This document shows, one piece after another, positions 1 to 8,301 of a stretch of 36,219 nt of DNA (its first letter is position 1; every line of letters begins with the position of its first letter). The stretch comes from an uncultured Eubacteriales bacterium (GTDB lineage: Bacteria > Bacillota > Clostridia > Lachnospirales > Lachnospiraceae): positions 1 to 36,219 of the forward strand of contig UQYF01000026.1 of the NCBI GenBank assembly GCA_900545175.1, given 5' to 3'. Both the position numbers and the translations under genes were made by a program. The notes beneath the pieces were generated by a model. That model made no database searches. It had not been told where the DNA came from and was given only the letters and a program-made list of their open reading frames with translations.

Positions 1-1
1 C

Positions 2-700
2 TGCCGTTCAAGTGAAAAGAATAGATATCAGAATGCTCTTACTGTTTGTAATGTTTCGTTAGATTCTGTTGTTTCCGATATCTTTTGGAAGTCATCCACA
101 TCCATTATCGATTATCTGCTTGAACAATCGGGGTCATCTATTAACCACGAAGAAATCGCATTTATGCTTCTTCGGAGCCTCAAATCCAAAGAAGATGCTG
201 TCCAGTTACTTTGTACCATTCCGGGTGTTAAACGTGATAGTGCAATCACTATCATCTCCGAAATCGGCACGGATATGACTCAGTTTTCAAGCCCAAAACG
301 TTTATGTTGCTGGGCTGGTTTAACACCAGGCAGCAATGAATCTGCTGGCAAGAAGAAAGCTGTTCGGATTACGCGTGCCGGTGTCTACCTCAAACCTGCA
401 TTAGTACAATGTGCTCATGTAACCGTAAAATCTGACAAATCTCCTTACTATAAAAAGAAATATGAATATCTTGTTAAACGCCGTGGCAAGAAAAGAGCCA
501 TTATCGCTATTGCCCGTATGCTTCTCACCGCCATCTATCAGATGCTGTCTACTGGTGAGCAGTGGAATCCAAGCGACCTTTTTAAAATCGATATGCCTGA
601 GGCTCTTGTTGAAAAACAGAAAGCAAAAGCTATCAAGCAAGCCAAGAAACTATTGCAGCGAGAAGGATTATTCCCCCCTGATGAACCGTTAGCTTCTTGA
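2..700 (+). CDS. IS110-family transposase, 3' part (5' end outside window)
   Basis: This is the C-terminal part of an IS110-family transposase, the DEDD/Tnp_20 class that catalyses recombination guided by a bridge RNA (family knowledge). The reading frame is open from base 2 with no start, so the gene begins left of the window; about 232 codons are visible. The early segment with N-V-S-L-D-S-V-V-S-D-I-F and a helical stretch is followed by the C-terminal Transposase_20 domain: a helix-hairpin-helix-like IPGVKRDSAITIISEIG near base 220, then CCWAGLTPGSNESAGKKK and an RITRAG motif near 365. That order, with the conserved serine in the GLTPGSNES region, is typical of the family. The frame ends TGA at 698-700 and looks intact. 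The stop lies about 105 bp from the convergent sigma-factor stop, so the element inserted just beyond that gene. Whether it belongs to the IS110 or IS1111 subgroup cannot be told without the other end. Confidence 0.9.
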   Translation, partial: CRSSEKNRYQNALTVCNVSLDSVVSDIFWKSSTSIIDYLLEQSGSSINHEEIAFMLLRSLKSKEDAVQLLCTIPGVKRDSAITIISEIGTDMTQFSSPKRLCCWAGLTPGSNESAGKKKAVRITRAGVYLKPALVQCAHVTVKSDKSPYYKKKYEYLVKRRGKKRAIIAIARMLLTAIYQMLSTGEQWNPSDLFKIDMPEALVEKQKAKAIKQAKKLLQREGLFPPDEPLAS

Positions 701-805
701 TCTAATTCACTATGCCTATAGCACTTCAAAAAGTTGCCTAATTAAGACAGCTTAGTAAAGTGCGTCCATTTATGGCTGTCCTCTACTTTCTTTCACACTA
801 TTCCT
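701..805 (+). other. Non-coding right end of the IS110 element (boundary not fixed)
   Basis: This is the short stretch between the transposase stop and the sigma-factor stop. It contains a small inverted repeat, GACAGC at 746-751 and GCTGTC at 775-780. IS110 members carry bridge RNA in a non-coding end, but the main bridge RNA of the IS110 subgroup lies upstream of the gene, outside this window. The exact element end, and whether this segment is transcribed, cannot be decided here because there is no second copy or empty site to compare. Confidence 0.35.
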
Positions 806-1903
806 CTAATTTAAATAGTCCTTTAATTTTTTATTGTATGGTGATTTTTTTATTTTTTTTAATGCTTTTTCTTCAATTTGACGAATTCTTTCTCTCGATA
901 CATTATATATATGACCTATTTCTTCTAAAGTTCTCTCCTGTCCATCATCGAATCCAAATCTTAGCTTTAATATTTTCTGTTCTCTTTCCGTTAAAGTTTC
1001 TAAGATTTCCATTAGTTGCTCTCTTAAATATTTATGCGTTACTATATCTTCTGTTGTTATTTCATTTTCATTCGGAATTATATCCAAAAGTAATGTATCC
1101 TCATCTTCACCAACAGGCGTATCTAAGGATGTAGCTCGAATAAACTGATGAAAAATCCTAAGACTTTCTTCAATGATTACTATCGGAATTCCAGTGTCAT
1201 CTGATATCAATTTTATCCTCTTAAAGTAATCATTCTCGTAAGCGTAATTATTATCACTTCTTACTACCTTATAAATTTGCTCAATTTTATGAACCGGAAT
1301 TCTTATCGTATATCCATTATCTTCTATTTCTCTTATAATAGACTGCTTTATCCACCAAACTGCATATGTACTAAATTCCGTTCCTATGTTAAGATCAAAT
1401 TTTTGAGCTGCCTTTATCATTCCCAACATGCCTGCTTGTCTTAAATCATCAAATTCCAACTTATTACCTAACATTTTTTCATAAATTCCTGCCCATTTAT
1501 CTACCAATCCCTGATTTTTTACACATAAATCCTGACGAGCCTGTGCATCTCCATTTTGAATCATTTGAATCAAAGCCCTGTTAGAAAGTAAAATTTTTTT
1601 TCTAACTTTTAATGGTTCCGCATGCTCATCTTTATCTTTTATTCTATCTTCGTCCTCAAATAATGAATCATCGTAAAGTATTTTAAAGCCTTGTTCATTT
1701 TCATCAAACACCTCTTCAGCTAACATGTGTTCTGACAATTCTTTATCTTCAACCAACTCTATATTATTTTTATAAAGGACTTCTATTACAGCATATTGCT
1801 CCCTTATAGAAAGCATACTATATATTTTTTCAAACTCATTATAAGTTAAGGTTCCTTCTTTGAGATAGGGCTTTGCCATATCTAGTATCAGTTTTTCATT
1901 CAC
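806..1903 (-). CDS. Sigma-70 family RNA polymerase sigma factor (RpoD-like, divergent)
   Basis: This 365-residue sigma factor directs RNA polymerase to promoters. Residues about 8-55 (ending GTLTYNEF...NNIELVEDKE) resemble sigma region 1.1, and residues 60-96 are an acidic linker. Region 2 covers about 125-205, with DLRQAGMLGMIKAAQKFD and TEFSTYAVWWIKQ, and region 3 follows. Region 4 ends the protein with a helix-turn-helix (LEEIGHIYNVSRERIRQIEE). The -35-reading residues RERIRQIE match primary sigma factors. In region 2.4 the -10-reading glutamine is kept (Q187), but the threonine expected three residues later is isoleucine (I190). The start is GTG, preceded by AAGGGGGAA at good spacing. No anti-sigma gene is adjacent. 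It is probably an extra group 1/2-like sigma rather than the housekeeping one, which in this group usually sits near dnaG; that is inference. Confidence 0.88.
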   Translation of the reverse strand: MNEKLILDMAKPYLKEGTLTYNEFEKIYSMLSIREQYAVIEVLYKNNIELVEDKELSEHMLAEEVFDENEQGFKILYDDSLFEDEDRIKDKDEHAEPLKVRKKILLSNRALIQMIQNGDAQARQDLCVKNQGLVDKWAGIYEKMLGNKLEFDDLRQAGMLGMIKAAQKFDLNIGTEFSTYAVWWIKQSIIREIEDNGYTIRIPVHKIEQIYKVVRSDNNYAYENDYFKRIKLISDDTGIPIVIIEESLRIFHQFIRATSLDTPVGEDEDTLLLDIIPNENEITTEDIVTHKYLREQLMEILETLTEREQKILKLRFGFDDGQERTLEEIGHIYNVSRERIRQIEEKALKKIKKSPYNKKLKDYLN

Positions 1904-2000
1904 TTGACTATTCCCCCTTCACTTTCTAAATCACCTTAATATTATAAATATGTACATAACTTATATTTATCAAGCATTTGATTAATATAGTTATATCTGT

Positions 2001-2030
2001 ATTATATATCGTCCATTATGTAATCGTCAA
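2001..2030 (-). promoter_or_regulatory. Candidate promoter of the sigma-factor gene
   Basis: Read on the minus strand, a -35 TTGACG (2025-2030) is followed after 18 bp by a perfect -10 TATAAT (2001-2006). That gives a leader of about 90 nt before the GTG start. A second, weaker candidate (TTGATA with TATTTA) lies closer to the gene. Confidence 0.55.
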
Positions 2031-2247
2031 TATTTTTTAATAATTGCAGCTCTATATTTGTTTGTTTCTCCATTCGCCAATCAATTATCGCACAATTTGT
2101 TTCAATAGATTTCTAAAGTCATAAACCTACAATATATTTCCTTACTTTTTTCCATATAAATACCAATCTTCTTTTCATATAATTGCTACCACACCTGATT
2201 TTTGAATAAAACTGTTTTACTCCCCCACATGCATAACAACCTAACAT
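2031..2247. other. AT-rich intergenic stretch, nothing recognised
   Basis: This is the remainder of the 390-bp gap between the nuclease terminator and the sigma promoter. It is very AT-rich, carries no open frame of note on either strand, and I see no tRNA, riboswitch core or strong hairpin. Confidence 0.4.
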
Positions 2248-2279
2248 AAAAAAGCAGCAAACCATCTCTGATTTGCCGC
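2248..2279 (-). terminator. Intrinsic terminator of the Rpn-like nuclease gene
   Basis: On the minus strand, GCGGCAAA (2272-2279) pairs with TTTGCTGC (2254-2261) with one G-U pair, and a run of six T follows. It lies 16 bp beyond the nuclease stop. Confidence 0.75.
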
Positions 2280-2295
2280 TCACCTTCATATACTC

Positions 2296-3252
2296 TTATG
2301 ATAATACAGACTCTTTCTTTTTTATTATTGCTTCAACTTCCGCAATACTCTTCTCGGTTACATCTGCAATCTGTTCAAATGTATATCCTTTTTCATACAT
2401 ATTTAATACAATATTCGTAATAACTTCTACCTTTGTATCATCCACAATTCCCTGACTCAGATTACACATAACACTCACATCCCTTCTTATATTCTCTTCC
2501 AATGGAATATTATACTCTTTTTCAATAATATTAAGCTTCTCATTCGGCGTAAGTTTCTGCGATAGCAGTGCTCCTAACAAACGATGCAGTTCGTACTTAT
2601 CATCCTGCTTTGGAAGATCCTTGGCAAGTCCTATTAATACAATATTGAGCATATTCTGTTTGCCTTCCCACATGCATGAACCTAATACCTTTTTATTGGT
2701 CAGGCAGTAATAATCCATACTGTTCTCAGGCATGTTCATACATATCCAGATTGTATGAACACATTTTATATCGTCATAGTTGGTATTCACAAAATCTCTT
2801 TCTTTTTGTGATGATACCAGTCTGCATGCATAAAAAATCGCTCTGTTTAAGATATGATATTCTGTTGGGGCATCTTTTTGTGCCTCAATGTTCACTATAA
2901 TCTGCGATAAATTGTCTTTCATGCCATCTGCAGATGGCATCCGTACATAAAAAACAATATCAAACCTTACGGTACCTTCATTTATTTCTGTGTTCTCTGA
3001 ATTAAACCCTACTACCCGGTTACCATCATTTCTCACATTTGTAAGACCTGGTTCTACAGGAACCACGCTAATCTTAGGCTCACCTTCGATAAAGCATATC
3101 ACATCTTTAGGGTTCATGCCCTTAAACTCATCCACTGTGTTTACCAGAATATGTGCAAGGATACTCTTATGTCCTAAAAGTCTCTTCGCATTCTCATCAT
3201 ACTGTGCTCTATCATTTGCTGCATTAACAGCATTTGCTATCTCTGTATTCAA
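2296..3252 (-). CDS. Rpn-family recombination-promoting nuclease / putative transposase (PD-(D/E)XK)
   Basis: This 318-residue protein resembles the Rpn/YhgA-like group, PD-(D/E)XK DNA endonucleases related to transposases and linked to RecA-independent recombination (family knowledge). The catalytic pattern is visible as D98 in VRFDIVFYVR and E123-x-Q125 in IIVNIEAQKD, the D...ExQ variant of the fold. The C-terminal 45 residues form a short helical HTH-like tail (EKGYTFEQIADVTEKSIAEVEAII), common in these proteins. The start is TTG, set by AAGGAGG with a 9-nt spacer; the nearer ATG inside the spacer opens only a three-codon frame. The gene stands alone, with its own terminator and a promoter embedded in an inverted repeat. 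Such genes are often multicopy and mobile in Lachnospiraceae. The target and biological role are unknown; host-genome maintenance or phage defence are both open. Confidence 0.82.
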   Translation of the reverse strand: MNTEIANAVNAANDRAQYDENAKRLLGHKSILAHILVNTVDEFKGMNPKDVICFIEGEPKISVVPVEPGLTNVRNDGNRVVGFNSENTEINEGTVRFDIVFYVRMPSADGMKDNLSQIIVNIEAQKDAPTEYHILNRAIFYACRLVSSQKERDFVNTNYDDIKCVHTIWICMNMPENSMDYYCLTNKKVLGSCMWEGKQNMLNIVLIGLAKDLPKQDDKYELHRLLGALLSQKLTPNEKLNIIEKEYNIPLEENIRRDVSVMCNLSQGIVDDTKVEVITNIVLNMYEKGYTFEQIADVTEKSIAEVEAIIKKKESVLS

Positions 3253-3293
3253 GTCGGCATACCTCCTTTTGTGTTGCCATTGTTACCATCGAC

Positions 3294-3353
3294 GATTCTG
3301 CAAAAGGCTCTCTGCCTTAATATTATTATAAGCTAGAGTTTTTGCAGAATCAA
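3294..3353 (-). promoter_or_regulatory. Promoter of the Rpn-like gene inside a perfect 12-bp inverted repeat
   Basis: On the minus strand, -35 TTGATT (3348-3353) and a perfect -10 TATAAT (3325-3330) are separated by 17 bp. Arms GATTCTGCAAAA (3294-3305) and TTTTGCAGAATC (3340-3351) are exact complements. One arm covers the -35 and spacer, the other lies downstream of the start site. A smaller 5-bp hairpin (3304-3318) is nested between them. Confidence 0.55.
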
Positions 3354-3477
3354 CTTAATTTTCTATGAACTTATCCAAGCGTAACAATTCACCTTACACA
3401 AATCTTATGCTCTTCACTATCCGATAGCTTTTTCCCAACAACTTCGTTATTCGCATAGCCTCCCACCATTTTCACTG

Positions 3478-3517
3478 CAAAAAAATAACCCACTAGAACC
3501 TTTCAGTCCTAGTGGGT
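3478..3517 (-). terminator. ppdK: Intrinsic terminator of ppdK
   Basis: ACCCACTAG (3488-3496) pairs exactly with CTAGTGGGT (3509-3517). On the minus strand it is followed by TTATTTTTTT. It lies about 50 bp past the ppdK stop. Confidence 0.85.
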
Positions 3518-3564
3518 GTTTGCATTATTTTATTGAGTTTGCTAACTGTTGGTCTAATGATAGA

Positions 3565-6201
3565 CTACCCTTCAGCAATAGCAGCCTGCGCAGCAGCGAG
3601 TCTTGCTACAGGTACACGGAATGGTGAACATGATACATAGTCAAGTCCAATCTTATGGCAGAACTCAACGGATGTTGGGTCGCCGCCGTGCTCACCGCAG
3701 ATACCTACATGGAGGTTAGGGTTAGCCGGTCTGCCAAGCTTGAGAGTCATCTCCATGAGCTTGCCGACACCTGTCTGGTCAAGCTTAGCAAATGGGTCAT
3801 TCTCGAAAATCTTGGTGTCATAGTAAGCATTTAAGAACTTGCCTGCATCATCGCGGGAGAAACCGAAGGTCATCTGTGTGAGGTCGTTAGTACCGAAGCA
3901 GAAGAAGTCAGCTTCCTTAGCGATCTCGTCTGCTGTGAGAGCAGCTCTTGGAATCTCGATCATTGTACCAACCTCATACTTAAGATCGATGCCTGAAGCG
4001 GCAATCTCAGCGTCCGCTGTCTCAACAACGATATTCTTAACGAACTTAAGCTCCTTAACCTCACATACAAGCGGAATCATAATCTCAGGCTTAACTTCCC
4101 AGTCCGGATGATTCTTCTTGGTTGTGATAGCTGCACGGATGACAGCCTTAGTCTGCATCTTGGCAATCTCAGGATATGTTACGGCAAGACGGCAGCCTCT
4201 GTGACCCATCATAGGGTTGAACTCATGGAGAGATGCGATTATGTTCTTGATATCCTCAACTGACTTGCCCTGTGCTTCGGCAAGCTTCTTGATATCCTCA
4301 TCATCTGTAGGAACGAACTCATGAAGAGGTGGATCAAGGAATCTGATACATACTGGATTGCCCTCAAGAGCCTCGTAGAGCTTAGTGAAGTCATCCTGCT
4401 GATATGGAAGAATCTTCTCAAGAGCCTTCTCTCTCTCTTCTACTGTGTCTGAGCAGATCATCTCACGGAATGCAGCGATTCTGCTCTCCTCGAAGAACAT
4501 ATGCTCTGTACGGCAAAGACCGATACCTTCTGCACCGAGCTCTCTTGCCTTCTTAGCATCTGCCGGTGTATCTGCATTTGTTCTTACTTTAAGTCTTCTG
4601 TACTTGTCAGCCCAGGCCATGATACGTCCGAACTCACCTGCAATAGTTGCATCTACTGTAGGGATAAGACCTGCATAGATGTTACCTGTTGTACCGTCAA
4701 TAGAAATCTCTGAACCCTCTGTGAATGTCTGTCCATTGAGTGTGAACTTCTTGTTCTCCTCATCCATGTTGATATCACCACAGCCGGATACACAGCATGT
4801 ACCCATACCACGGGCAACAACGGCAGCGTGTGATGTCATACCTCCACGGACTGTGAGGATACCCTGAGCAGCCTTCATGCCTGTAATGTCCTCAGGAGAT
4901 GTCTCAAGACGTACAAGAACTACCTTCTCGCCTCTGGCCTTCCACTCTACCGCATCATCAGCTGTAAATACAACCTTACCGCAGGCAGCACCAGGAGAAG
5001 CACCGAGTCCCTTTCCAAGTGGTGTGGCAGCCTTAAGAGCCTTAGCATCGAACTGTGGATGTAATAATGTATCTAAGTTACGAGGATCGATCATTGCAAC
5101 AGCTTCCTGCTCTGTCTTCATTCCCTCGTCAACCAAATCACATGCAATCTTAAGAGCAGCCTGAGCTGTTCTCTTACCATTACGGCACTGAAGCATATAG
5201 AGCTTACCGTTCTCAACCGTGAACTCCATATCCTGCATGTCATGGTAGTGTCCCTCAAGAATATCGCAGACCTTGATGAAATCCGCATAAGCCTCAGGGA
5301 ACTTCTCAGCCATCTGAGTGATAGGCATTGGTGTACGTACACCGGCAACAACGTCCTCGCCCTGTGCATTTGTGAGGAACTCGCCCATGAGCTTCTTCTC
5401 ACCTGTAGCAGGGTCACGGGTAAATGCAACACCTGTGCCTGAATTATCATTTAAGTTACCGAATACCATAGGCATTACGTTAACAGCTGTTCCCCATGAA
5501 TAAGGGATATCATTGTCACGGCGGTATACATTAGCTCTTGGGTTGTCCCATGAACGGAATACAGCCTCGATAGCAAGCTTTAACTGCTCAACAGGATCTG
5601 ATGGGAAATCTGTGCCTAACTGATTCTTGTACTCAGCCTTGAACTGCTCGGCCAATGTCTTAAGGTCAGCAGCCGTAAGGTCTACATCATACTTAACGCC
5701 CTTCTCTTCCTTCATCTTGTCGATAAGCTGCTCGAAGTACTTCTTACCAACCTCCATAACCACATCTGAGAACATCTGGATAAAACGTCTATATGAATCA
5801 TATACAAAACGCTCGAACTTAGGATCCGGATTACCGGCAATCATAGCGGCAACAACATCATCATTAAGACCTAAGTTAAGGATAGTATCCATCATGCCCG
5901 GCATTGAGGCTCTGGCACCTGAACGAACAGATACAAGAAGGGGATTCTTATGATCACCGAACTTCTTTCCGTTCTCCTTCTCCATCCAAGCTACACCTTC
6001 CATAGCCTGTGCCATAATCTCATCGTTAATCTTGCGGCCGTCCTCATAGTACTGAGTACAAGCCTCTGTTGTTATAGTGAAACCCTGTGGTACCGGAAGC
6101 CCAATCTCTGTCATCTCAGCAAGGTTAGCACCCTTGCCACCGAGAAGATTTCTCATGGTCATGTTACCTTCCTTGAAGGTATATACCCATTTGTTAGCCA
6201 T
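3565..6201 (-). CDS. ppdK: Pyruvate, phosphate dikinase
   Basis: PPDK interconverts pyruvate, ATP and phosphate with PEP, AMP and pyrophosphate. In fermentative Clostridia it usually serves glycolysis or PEP supply in the cytosol. The 878-residue length is normal. The N-terminal ATP-grasp nucleotide-binding domain begins MANKWVYTFKEG and includes RSGARASMPGMMDTILNLG. The phosphohistidine swivel domain has GGMTSHAAVVARGMG with the catalytic histidine at 458. The C-terminal TIM barrel has GLCRTEHMFF and the catalytic cysteine at 835 in GICGEHGGDP, ending in the PEP-binding CSPFRVPVARLAAAQA. The start ATG has AGGAGG upstream. It is transcribed alone, between its own terminator and a promoter overlapped by a Rex-like operator. 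Complete, with no sign of damage. Confidence 0.98.
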   Translation of the reverse strand: MANKWVYTFKEGNMTMRNLLGGKGANLAEMTEIGLPVPQGFTITTEACTQYYEDGRKINDEIMAQAMEGVAWMEKENGKKFGDHKNPLLVSVRSGARASMPGMMDTILNLGLNDDVVAAMIAGNPDPKFERFVYDSYRRFIQMFSDVVMEVGKKYFEQLIDKMKEEKGVKYDVDLTAADLKTLAEQFKAEYKNQLGTDFPSDPVEQLKLAIEAVFRSWDNPRANVYRRDNDIPYSWGTAVNVMPMVFGNLNDNSGTGVAFTRDPATGEKKLMGEFLTNAQGEDVVAGVRTPMPITQMAEKFPEAYADFIKVCDILEGHYHDMQDMEFTVENGKLYMLQCRNGKRTAQAALKIACDLVDEGMKTEQEAVAMIDPRNLDTLLHPQFDAKALKAATPLGKGLGASPGAACGKVVFTADDAVEWKARGEKVVLVRLETSPEDITGMKAAQGILTVRGGMTSHAAVVARGMGTCCVSGCGDINMDEENKKFTLNGQTFTEGSEISIDGTTGNIYAGLIPTVDATIAGEFGRIMAWADKYRRLKVRTNADTPADAKKARELGAEGIGLCRTEHMFFEESRIAAFREMICSDTVEEREKALEKILPYQQDDFTKLYEALEGNPVCIRFLDPPLHEFVPTDDEDIKKLAEAQGKSVEDIKNIIASLHEFNPMMGHRGCRLAVTYPEIAKMQTKAVIRAAITTKKNHPDWEVKPEIMIPLVCEVKELKFVKNIVVETADAEIAASGIDLKYEVGTMIEIPRAALTADEIAKEADFFCFGTNDLTQMTFGFSRDDAGKFLNAYYDTKIFENDPFAKLDQTGVGKLMEMTLKLGRPANPNLHVGICGEHGGDPTSVEFCHKIGLDYVSCSPFRVPVARLAAAQAAIAEG

Positions 6202-6283
6202 TGCAATTCCTCCTAATTACATAAATAGTTTTATTAACAAAATTAGTATTGCTTTTTTGATGTCGCCATCAAGCACTGATAAA

Positions 6284-6337
6284 AGTATATCATACTTTGT
6301 GAAAATTTCCACAATTAATTTCGAAAATAGTTCACAA
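6284..6337 (-). promoter_or_regulatory. ppdK promoter region with Rex-like operator
   Basis: On the minus strand a -10 TATACT (6284-6289) is preceded by a weak -35 (TTGTGG, 19-bp spacer). An 18-bp near-palindrome covers the spacer and -35 (6297-6314). It reads TTGTGGA-AATT-TTCACAA on the minus strand and differs from the Rex consensus TTGTGAA-N4-TTCACAA at one position. A second, poorer half-conserved copy lies just upstream (6320-6337, with a good TTGTGAA half). Rex is an NADH-sensing repressor of fermentation genes, so the redox-control reading is inference. Confidence 0.45.
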
Positions 6338-6435
6338 ATTTTACAAAAAAACGTGTAAGTGCTTTCATTTATTATGCAATTTTATTAATTTTATGTAAAA
6401 AGGCTTGACGGGCTTGTTATTTTTATAACGAGCAT

Positions 6436-8301
6436 CTATTTATTGTCAAAAATGCCTATCAGACTTGCAAAACCAAGGCTTTCCTTAGTTTTTCCATTTT
6501 TGGCTATTTTCCACAATATACTGCTTTGGTCAACATAATACAGGAATTTTTTTGACTTAGCTGCATCGAATCCTGATATCATATTTACACCTGTATCTTC
6601 ATATACAAGCTTATTTTTCCCACCTTTTCCATAGCAGAAGACAATCCGGCTTTCCTTGTAATATGCACAGCCTCCCAAGCCAAGTATTTTTACACAGGCT
6701 CTCACACCGGTATCAATCTCATTGACATCTGATTTGCTTACCTTAAACAGCGTTCCTCCATCATTTACACACCAGAGTGAACCATCATCATCCGCTACAA
6801 TATCTCCCGATATATTTTCCAAAACCATCACAGCAGTTCCCGCCTCCATAGCTTCTAAATCCTCCTGCTGCCGGTTTATCGATGACTTATTCTTAGTATC
6901 AGTCTTCACGTCTGCACTGCAGTTCTGCTCAACATAATAGAGCTTATCTTTAGCTCTGTAGTAGAGATTCATGTCCCCGTCATAATAAAATTCATCGGAT
7001 GTATCTGCATTTTCAACCGCAGGATAACTCTGACCATTTTCATATATCCATAGCTTTTCATCCGTCATATAAAGGACAGCCTTTCCTAGAATATTTTGAA
7101 CAATCGCATCGACACCCTCATTTACAAATATATGCTCCTTGTCCGAAATTATGTCCTCATATTTATCAATAATATTCTTTGAAACAGCACATGCATAGAG
7201 ACTTCTGTCTTTTATAAATACCGCCTCGTCGCTATCTTTGTCATAGCCTGTATCACTTACATTCCCGGCAATCATTAGCCTTTTAGATAAATCAGCGGCA
7301 TAAAAATTAATTCCGACAACAGTTGAATAATCTCCTGTATCAATCTCATTAAAAAGCACTCTTCCTGCTTCATTCACAGCCACAAGCTTGATTCTTCTGT
7401 CCGTATCATAAAATACATTTTTCCCATCCGAAAGGTCATAAATAACAAGAAAATATTTCTCATCATCCTCACTGTACAGAACATATGCGAGATATCTTCC
7501 CGACTCAGAAAGCATATACTCATCTGTAATATATCCGATATCAGACATCAGCTTGTACTCTATTCCATCATACCAGCCAATTAAAGACTTACCGGCTGCC
7601 GTATCTTTTAGAAGTGCGGCATTAAGCCCTTCTGTGTATGTTAGCAATGAATAATCAGCGTCATCCCTGTTCAAGTTAAGCAAAACTCCATTGTCAACCG
7701 ATAAAAGCGCATGTCCGTCAAAATATCTTAAATCGCTTCTATCGATGCTCTTATAGATTTTTATTCCGGCAGTGACACCCGCAGCAGCCACAATTATACC
7801 GGCTGCCACCGAAACGGACATAATAAGCTTCTTTCTTCTTTTTTTAAGCTTCTGTTCCCTGCGGTTATCCTTTAGGGCGGCTGCATTCTTTTCACGCTCT
7901 TTTTTTCTCTTTTCCTCATCCGAAACGGACTTTTTATTGCGGATAGCTGTCAGTATTGTATTTTTTATATCTATTATTTTGTCTTTTAAATTTATATCAC
8001 TGCTTCCTGATGAATCACTGCCTTCGTTTCTTTTTCTGCCCGATTCACTGCCTGTATTTCTTCCTCCGGCCGATGAAAAAGCATTCGTGTTATCTCCGGA
8101 TATCCCACTAGGAAAATTCCATCCGGCTTTAGAATTTTCCCTCTCACCCTTTTTCTTATATCTTAGATTATTCTTCTGCTGTTCTTCCCATTGCTGCCGT
8201 CTAAGAAGATAGTCCTCATTAACAATAATAACCGGCGCTCCGCACTTAGGGCAGACAGTCCTTGATGTATGCTCACAGCCGCATTTATCACATTTATACA
8301 T
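6436..8301 (-). CDS. Zinc-ribbon, single-pass membrane protein with large extracytoplasmic domain (unknown function)
   Basis: I do not recognise a named family. The N terminus is a zinc ribbon (MYKCDKCG...TVCPKCGAP) with cysteine pairs at 4/7 and 17/20. A low-complexity, charged and Ser/Gly-rich linker of roughly 130 residues follows. One hydrophobic segment at about 159-181 (LIMSVSVAAGIIVAAAGVTA) precedes an external region of about 440 residues. That region has repeated short strands such as YLAYVLYSEDD, DGNMNLYY-like and SLWCVNDGGTLFKV patterns, which suggest a beta-propeller or DUF5050-like fold. An upstream in-frame GTG would add 13 residues, but the ATG at 8301 has AAGGAGA at good spacing and begins exactly at the zinc ribbon. 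The topology (cytoplasmic zinc ribbon, external sensor-like domain) suggests sensing or envelope monitoring. That is inference only. Confidence 0.75.
   Translation of the reverse strand: MYKCDKCGCEHTSRTVCPKCGAPVIIVNEDYLLRRQQWEEQQKNNLRYKKKGERENSKAGWNFPSGISGDNTNAFSSAGGRNTGSESGRKRNEGSDSSGSSDINLKDKIIDIKNTILTAIRNKKSVSDEEKRKKEREKNAAALKDNRREQKLKKRRKKLIMSVSVAAGIIVAAAGVTAGIKIYKSIDRSDLRYFDGHALLSVDNGVLLNLNRDDADYSLLTYTEGLNAALLKDTAAGKSLIGWYDGIEYKLMSDIGYITDEYMLSESGRYLAYVLYSEDDEKYFLVIYDLSDGKNVFYDTDRRIKLVAVNEAGRVLFNEIDTGDYSTVVGINFYAADLSKRLMIAGNVSDTGYDKDSDEAVFIKDRSLYACAVSKNIIDKYEDIISDKEHIFVNEGVDAIVQNILGKAVLYMTDEKLWIYENGQSYPAVENADTSDEFYYDGDMNLYYRAKDKLYYVEQNCSADVKTDTKNKSSINRQQEDLEAMEAGTAVMVLENISGDIVADDDGSLWCVNDGGTLFKVSKSDVNEIDTGVRACVKILGLGGCAYYKESRIVFCYGKGGKNKLVYEDTGVNMISGFDAAKSKKFLYYVDQSSILWKIAKNGKTKESLGFASLIGIFDNK

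Noticed and set aside
806..1134. Plus-strand open frame of 124 codons in the sigma-factor region
   Set aside because: Antisense shadow of region 4 of the sigma gene, with low-complexity Phe/Leu composition.
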